Origin: Klebsiella grimontii
GTDB lineage: Bacteria > Pseudomonadota > Gammaproteobacteria > Enterobacterales > Enterobacteriaceae
Reading direction: 5' to 3'
DNA: 64,000 nt
Assembly: GCF_900200035.1 (NCBI RefSeq)
Contig: NZ_FZTC01000007.1
Location: 1-64,000 of the forward strand
Position numbers and translations under genes: made by a program. Positions 59,274 through 64,000 of the stretch are shown in pieces. Positions within the stretch are counted from its first letter, which is position 1; the number at the start of each line of letters is the position of its first letter. Below the pieces are notes generated by a model. The model saw nothing but the letters and a program-made list of their open reading frames with translations, had not been told where the DNA came from and made no database searches.

Positions 59274-59330
59274 TTGGACACACCCAGTAGATGCTGGCTC
59301 AATTTCCTGCCCATCAGGAACAACTCCTAA
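59274..59330 (+). CDS. corL: Putative corA leader peptide CorL
   Basis: An 18-codon frame starting with TTG and preceded by GAGGAC, encoding LDTPSRCWLNFLPIRNNS. It stands where Salmonella has the short corL leader, whose translation controls Rho-dependent termination before corA in response to Mg2+. The Pro codons and small size agree. The frame ends within the left arm of a stem-loop, so ribosome progress would affect folding. The identification is by position and size; the start codon is uncertain. Confidence 0.55.
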   Translation: MDTPSRCWLNFLPIRNNS

Positions 59331-59358
59331 GGCTATCCTCTTATGCTGATAGCCTTAG
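59327..59358 (+). promoter_or_regulatory. Stem-loop in the corA leader
   Basis: A perfect 11-bp inverted repeat CTAAGGCTATC / GATAGCCTTAG with a 10-nt loop. Its left arm contains the stop codon of the leader peptide. It is likely part of the Rho-regulated corA leader. Confidence 0.65.
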
Positions 59359-59479
59359 CGGTTGTCGGCGACTCGTTCTATTCCCGTCGCTCTGAGTCAG
59401 GCTTAATGGTCTGAAACCCAAATTGTTTCTGTGTGCCCACCGAACTGTCCGATAATTTTTTGCATTGGGAGTCCCGGTC

Positions 59480-60430
59480 ATGCTGAGCGCATTTCAACTG
59501 GAAAACAATCGTTTAACGCGGCTTGAAGCCGACGAGATCAAGCACCTCGCCAGTTCGGTGTGGGTCGATCTGGTCGAGCCTGACGACGATGAACGTAGCC
59601 GCGTGCAAACGGAATTGGGCCAGAACCTGGCGACGCGCCCGGAGCTGGAAGACATCGAAGCGTCAGCGCGTTTCTTTGAGGATGAAGACGGCCTGCATAT
59701 CCACTCATTTTTCTTTTTTGAAGATGCTGAGGATCACGCCGGTAACTCTACCGTGGCGTTCACTATCCGCGAAGGCCGTCTGTTCACCCTGCGCGAACGG
59801 GAGCTGCCCGCTTTCCGCCTGTATCGCATGCGCGCCCGCAGCCAGTCGATGGTGGACGGCAACGCCTACGAGCTGCTGCTGGACCTGTTCGAAACCAAAA
59901 TTGAGCAGCTGGCGGATGAAATCGAAAACATCTACAGCGATCTGGAAAAGCTCAGCCGGGTGATCATGGAAGGCCGACAGGGCGACGACTACGACGAGGC
60001 GCTCTCGACGCTGGCGGAGCAGGAAGATATCGGCTGGAAAGTTCGCCTGTGTCTGATGGATACCCAGCGCGCGCTGAACTTCCTCGTACGTAAAGCCCGT
60101 CTGCCGGCAGGCCAGCTGGAGCAGGCGCGTGAGATCCTGCGCGATATCGAATCCCTGCTGCCGCACAACGAATCGCTGTTTCAGAAGGTTAACTTCCTGA
60201 TGCAGGCAGCGATGGGTTTTATCAACATCGAGCAGAATCGCATCATCAAAATCTTCTCGGTGGTCTCCGTGGTGTTCCTGCCGCCGACCCTGGTGGCATC
60301 CAGCTATGGGATGAACTTTGAGTTTATGCCCGAGCTGCACTGGAGCTTTGGCTACCCCGGGGCGATTGTCTTTATGATGCTCGCCGGTCTGGCGCCGTAT
60401 CTGTACTTTAAGCGCAAAAACTGGCTGTAA
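59480..60430 (+). CDS. corA: Magnesium/cobalt channel CorA
   Basis: A 316-residue CorA channel, the constitutive Mg2+ uptake system, active as a homopentamer that also passes Co2+ and Ni2+. A large cytoplasmic N-terminal domain precedes two C-terminal helices; the pore signature GMN is at residues 277-279 ([11 protein letters not shown]). The tail YFKRKNWL is conserved. The start at 59480 gives [15 protein letters not shown], as in E. coli; an upstream in-frame start would add 5 residues. Confidence 0.96.
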   Translation: MLSAFQLENNRLTRLEADEIKHLASSVWVDLVEPDDDERSRVQTELGQNLATRPELEDIEASARFFEDEDGLHIHSFFFFEDAEDHAGNSTVAFTIREGRLFTLRERELPAFRLYRMRARSQSMVDGNAYELLLDLFETKIEQLADEIENIYSDLEKLSRVIMEGRQGDDYDEALSTLAEQEDIGWKVRLCLMDTQRALNFLVRKARLPAGQLEQAREILRDIESLLPHNESLFQKVNFLMQAAMGFINIEQNRIIKIFSVVSVVFLPPTLVASSYGMNFEFMPELHWSFGYPGAIVFMMLAGLAPYLYFKRKNWL

Positions 60431-60432
60431 AA

Positions 60433-60457
60433 AAAGGAGCTTCGGCTCCTTTTTTTT
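60433..60457. terminator. Terminator between corA and rarD
   Basis: AAAGGAGC / GCTCCTTT with loop TTCG, flanked by A-run and T-run. It works for both converging genes. Confidence 0.9.
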
Positions 60458-60473
60458 GCGTATTGGTCTGGCT

Positions 60474-61367
60474 TTATGCCCTACGTGTCCGGCGTATCGT
60501 GTAAATCGCATCCATCACGAAAATCGCCAGCGCCACCCAGATAAAGGCGAAGGTCACCATTTTATCCGCGCCCGGCACTTCGCCGTAGAAGGTCACCGCC
60601 AGCAGGAACATTAGCGTCGGGCCGATATACTGGAAGAAGCCCAGCGTGGAGAGGCGCAGACGCGTCGCCGCGCCGGTAAAGCACAGCAGCGGAATAGTGG
60701 TGACCACGCCTGCCGCCATCAGCAGCAGGTTCAGCGACCACGGATTCTGCCCCATGTGGCTGGTCGGGCTATCGGCGATGCCAAACAGATAAATCGCGGC
60801 GACCGGCAGCAGCCAGAGCGTCTCAAACAGCATCCCGGTTTGCGCATCCACGGCGATCTTTTTACGCAGCAGGCCGTAAAAAGCGAAGCTGAACGCCAGG
60901 CCCAGGGCGATAATCGGCAGCGAGCCGAAGGTCCAGAGCTGTACCAGCACGCCGCAGGCGGCCAGCAGCACCGCCAGCCACTGCATCCGACGGAAACGCT
61001 CCCCGAGGAAGATCATCCCCAGCAGAATGTTCACCAGCGGATTGATAAAGTAGCCCAGGCTGGCTTCCAGCATATGATGGTTATTCACCGCCCAGATAAA
61101 CAGCAGCCAGTTACCGCCCACCAGCACCGCAGAGAGCGCCAGCAGCAACACTTTTTTTGGCGTTTTCAGCAGCCTTTTGACCTGCGGCCACTGGCGGCTG
61201 ACGCTAATCAGCGCCACCATGAAGAAGAAGGACCAGATCACGCGGTGAGTCAGGATTTCATCGGCGGGAACATAGTAGATAAGCTTGAAGTACGCCGGCG
61301 CGATACCCCAGATAAAATAGGCGGCCAGGGCCAGCAGAACCCCCACCCGCGTTTGTTTAGCATCCAT
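60474..61367 (-). CDS. rarD: EamA-family transporter RarD
   Basis: A 297-residue inner-membrane protein with 10 predicted helices in two EamA repeats, nearly identical to E. coli RarD. The name comes from a link with chloramphenicol sensitivity; its natural substrate is unknown. GMIFLGERFRRMQW at mid-length is the EamA signature region. The yigF and yigG genes found next to it in E. coli are absent. Confidence 0.93.
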   Translation of the reverse strand: MDAKQTRVGVLLALAAYFIWGIAPAYFKLIYYVPADEILTHRVIWSFFFMVALISVSRQWPQVKRLLKTPKKVLLLALSAVLVGGNWLLFIWAVNNHHMLEASLGYFINPLVNILLGMIFLGERFRRMQWLAVLLAACGVLVQLWTFGSLPIIALGLAFSFAFYGLLRKKIAVDAQTGMLFETLWLLPVAAIYLFGIADSPTSHMGQNPWSLNLLLMAAGVVTTIPLLCFTGAATRLRLSTLGFFQYIGPTLMFLLAVTFYGEVPGADKMVTFAFIWVALAIFVMDAIYTIRRTRRA

Positions 61368-61416
61368 CGGTACAAATCCATTGCCAAAGAGAGTGATGTT
61401 ACTCGATTTAGGCCGA

Positions 61417-61881
61417 TCAACCCACCATATACGTCGCCGTGGCGCTGGCGATATACACCTGCTCTTCGTTATGTAGCTCGACGCGGGCTACCGCCACTTT
61501 GTTACCGGCGCGCAGCAGGCTGCTGGTGGCGGTAAAGCGTTCCCCGCGGCCTGGACGCAGGTAGTCGACGCGCAGATCGATGGTGCCCATCCGCGACAGG
61601 CGCTGGCGCAGCTCTTCTTCATTGATGGTGTCGTGCCGGGTGAGCGTACTGCCGACGCATACCAGTCCCGCCGCGACGTCCAGCGCTGAGGCGATCACGC
61701 CGCCATGTAAGATGCTCTGCGCCCAGTTGCCGACCATCATCGGCTGGTTGTTGAAACTCAGCTGGGCAAATTCCTTTTCATAACGCTCCAGCTCCAGGCC
61801 TAAGGCACGATTAAACGGCATATGGTAGACGAAAATTTCTCCCACCAGCTTCAGGGCGGCGGCGGCGGTCAGTTCAGACAT
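61417..61881 (-). CDS. yigI: Hotdog-fold acyl-CoA thioesterase YigI
   Basis: A 154-residue PaaI-like hotdog thioesterase, nearly identical to E. coli YigI, reported to act on medium-chain acyl-CoA and to support beta-oxidation. The catalytic region [15 protein letters not shown] (about residues 60-74) is conserved. It is transcribed leftward, divergent from pldA. Confidence 0.92.
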   Translation of the reverse strand: MSELTAAAALKLVGEIFVYHMPFNRALGLELERYEKEFAQLSFNNQPMMVGNWAQSILHGGVIASALDVAAGLVCVGSTLTRHDTINEEELRQRLSRMGTIDLRVDYLRPGRGERFTATSSLLRAGNKVAVARVELHNEEQVYIASATATYMVG

Positions 61882-62036
61882 AACAGCATTTCCAAAAGTT
61901 AATGAAATGTTGATTTTATGCTTCTAAAATATTGATTTCTACTTTAAGAACGGATAACAGGTCAGAAGACGTATAAATAGGTAGAATGCTGCCTGGGTTA
62001 AACAGAAATAATAAATATCCATCCAGGAGAACAGCA

Positions 62037-62909
62037 ATGCGTATCTCTTTGGCCTGCCTGCTGGCGTTTATTGCGCTTCCGGCTGGCGTTCTGGCGCAGG
62101 ACGCGCCGGTGAATAAACAGGTCCACGACACCCCGGCCGTTCGCGGGAGCATTATCGCCAACCTATTACAGGACCATGATAATCCGTTCCTGCTCTATCC
62201 CTATGAGAGCAACTATTTGCTCTATACGTGGACCAGCGATCTTAACAAAGAAGCGATTCGTAGCTACGACTGGGCCGAGAACGCGCGTAAAGATGAAGTG
62301 AAGTTCCAGCTCAGCCTGGCGTTTCCATTATGGCGCGGGATTTTGGGCGAGAATTCGCTGCTGGGCGCTTCGTATACGCAAAAATCCTGGTGGCAGCTCT
62401 CCAACAGCAAAGAGTCCGCGCCGTTTCGCGAAACCAACTACGAGCCGCAGCTGTTCCTCGGTTTCGCGACCGATTACTCGTTCGCCGGCTGGACGCTGCG
62501 CGACGTTGAAATGGGATATAACCACGACTCTAACGGCCGTTCCGATCCCACTTCCCGCAGCTGGAACCGCCTCTATACCCGGCTGATGGCGCAAAATGGC
62601 AACTGGCTGGTCGAGGTGAAGCCCTGGTACGTGATTGGCAGCACCGACGATAACCCGGATATCACCAAATATATGGGGTATTACCGGCTGAAAGTGGGCT
62701 ATCAGCTGGGCGACGCTATTCTCAGCGCCCAAGGGCAATATAACTGGAATACCGGCTACGGCGGCGCCGAGCTTGGGGTGAGCTATCCGATCACCAAACA
62801 CGTGCGCGTCTATACTCAGGTTTATAGCGGTTATGGCGAGTCGCTCATCGATTATAACTTTAATCAGACCCGCGTTGGCGTCGGGCTGATGCTCAACGAT
62901 CTGTTTTAA
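62037..62909 (+). CDS. pldA: Outer membrane phospholipase A
   Basis: A 290-residue precursor with a signal peptide cleaved after about residue 20 (VLA-QDAPVNK) and a 12-strand beta barrel. The catalytic His163 and Ser165 lie in YNHDSNGRSDP. OMPLA is activated by dimerisation and Ca2+ when phospholipids reach the outer leaflet. The C-terminal Phe fits Bam-assembled barrels. I chose the ATG at 62037, which starts the signal peptide; an upstream ATG would add 17 residues that spoil it. Confidence 0.94.
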   Translation: MRISLACLLAFIALPAGVLAQDAPVNKQVHDTPAVRGSIIANLLQDHDNPFLLYPYESNYLLYTWTSDLNKEAIRSYDWAENARKDEVKFQLSLAFPLWRGILGENSLLGASYTQKSWWQLSNSKESAPFRETNYEPQLFLGFATDYSFAGWTLRDVEMGYNHDSNGRSDPTSRSWNRLYTRLMAQNGNWLVEVKPWYVIGSTDDNPDITKYMGYYRLKVGYQLGDAILSAQGQYNWNTGYGGAELGVSYPITKHVRVYTQVYSGYGESLIDYNFNQTRVGVGLMLNDLF

Positions 62910-62927
62910 TCGTTGCACTCTGGCTCT

Positions 62928-62958
62928 CAGGCGCTGAAAATAGCGCCTGTTTTCTTTT
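62928..62958 (+). terminator. Terminator after pldA
   Basis: The stem CAGGCGCT / AGCGCCTG with a 6-nt loop, followed by TTTTCTTTT. It separates pldA from recQ. Confidence 0.85.
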
Positions 62959-62976
62959 CAGGCATATGGGGTCAAC

Positions 62977-64000
<1,024 letters not shown>

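Larger units (their letters stand above)
59126..59479. other. uvrD-corA intergenic region
   Basis: A 354-bp gap. It holds a small hairpin (AAGGAGC / GCTCTTT near 59176) that may end uvrD, the corA promoter, the CorL leader peptide and a leader stem-loop, listed separately. E. coli yigE is not found here. Confidence 0.6.

Overview
The window is a contiguous stretch of enterobacterial chromosome. Gene content and order match the E. coli 84-86 minute region: the rrnC tail with aspT-trpT, hdfR-maoP-comM, ilvLXGMEDA, ilvY/ilvC, ppiC, rep, gppA-rhlB, trxA, rho, the enterobacterial common antigen (wec) operon, the argX-hisR-leuT-proM tRNA operon, glmZ, hemCDXY/cyaA, cyaY, lptM-dapF-yigA-xerC-yigB-uvrD, corA, rarD, yigI, pldA and recQ. 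Several E. coli K-12 neighbours are missing (aslA/aslB, yigE/F/G), ilvG is intact, and about 10 kb of extra genes surrounds rep. High third-position GC together with these traits suggests the Klebsiella/Raoultella/Enterobacter side of the family; the genus is an inference.

Layout: 1-0.3 kb is the end of an rRNA operon (5S 3' end, tRNA-Asp, tRNA-Trp). 0.36-3.2 kb holds the regulator hdfR, maoP and comM. 3.4-12.7 kb is the complete isoleucine/valine pathway, with a multivalent attenuator peptide (ilvL), ilvX, ilvGMEDA, and the divergent ilvY-ilvC pair whose shared control region carries two copies of an IlvY-type operator motif. 12.7-15.8 kb holds two tandem parvulins and an accessory operon (CRP/FNR-type regulator, nucleoside phosphorylase, PnuC-type transporter). 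15.9-17.9 kb is rep. 17.9-22.3 kb is a second accessory locus resembling E. coli yegTUVW (PfkB kinase, ADP-ribosylglycohydrolase, GntR regulator), but with an NCS1 permease as transporter. 22.3-25.2 kb is a third accessory locus (DUF554 membrane protein, amidohydrolase-type aromatic acid decarboxylase, LysR regulator). 25.2-30.4 kb is core RNA and redox housekeeping (gppA, rhlB, trxA, rho).

30.6-43.4 kb is the whole wec operon, with many start/stop overlaps: lipid I synthesis (WecA), UDP-ManNAcA (WecB, WecC, WecG), dTDP-Fuc4NAc (RffG, RffH, WecE, WecD, WecF), flipping (WzxE), polymerisation (WzyE) and chain length (WzzE). yifK and four tRNAs follow, then the small RNA GlmZ. 46-53 kb holds haem synthesis genes divergent from adenylate cyclase (UUG start, CRP site over the promoter). 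53-59 kb holds frataxin and the lptM-dapF-yigA-xerC-yigB-uvrD run, where uvrD has its own promoter with a LexA box. 59-64 kb holds corA with a leader peptide, rarD, yigI, pldA and the first 341 codons of recQ, cut by the window edge.

Most of the window is conserved core. The parts worth a second look are the three accessory loci around rep. Two share a nucleoside/ribosyl-handling theme (phosphorylase, PnuC, NCS1 permease, ADP-ribosylglycohydrolase, sugar/nucleoside kinase), and the third looks like a small inducible aromatic-acid decarboxylation unit with a visible LysR-type site. No CRISPR array, prophage, insertion sequence or obvious defence system was seen.
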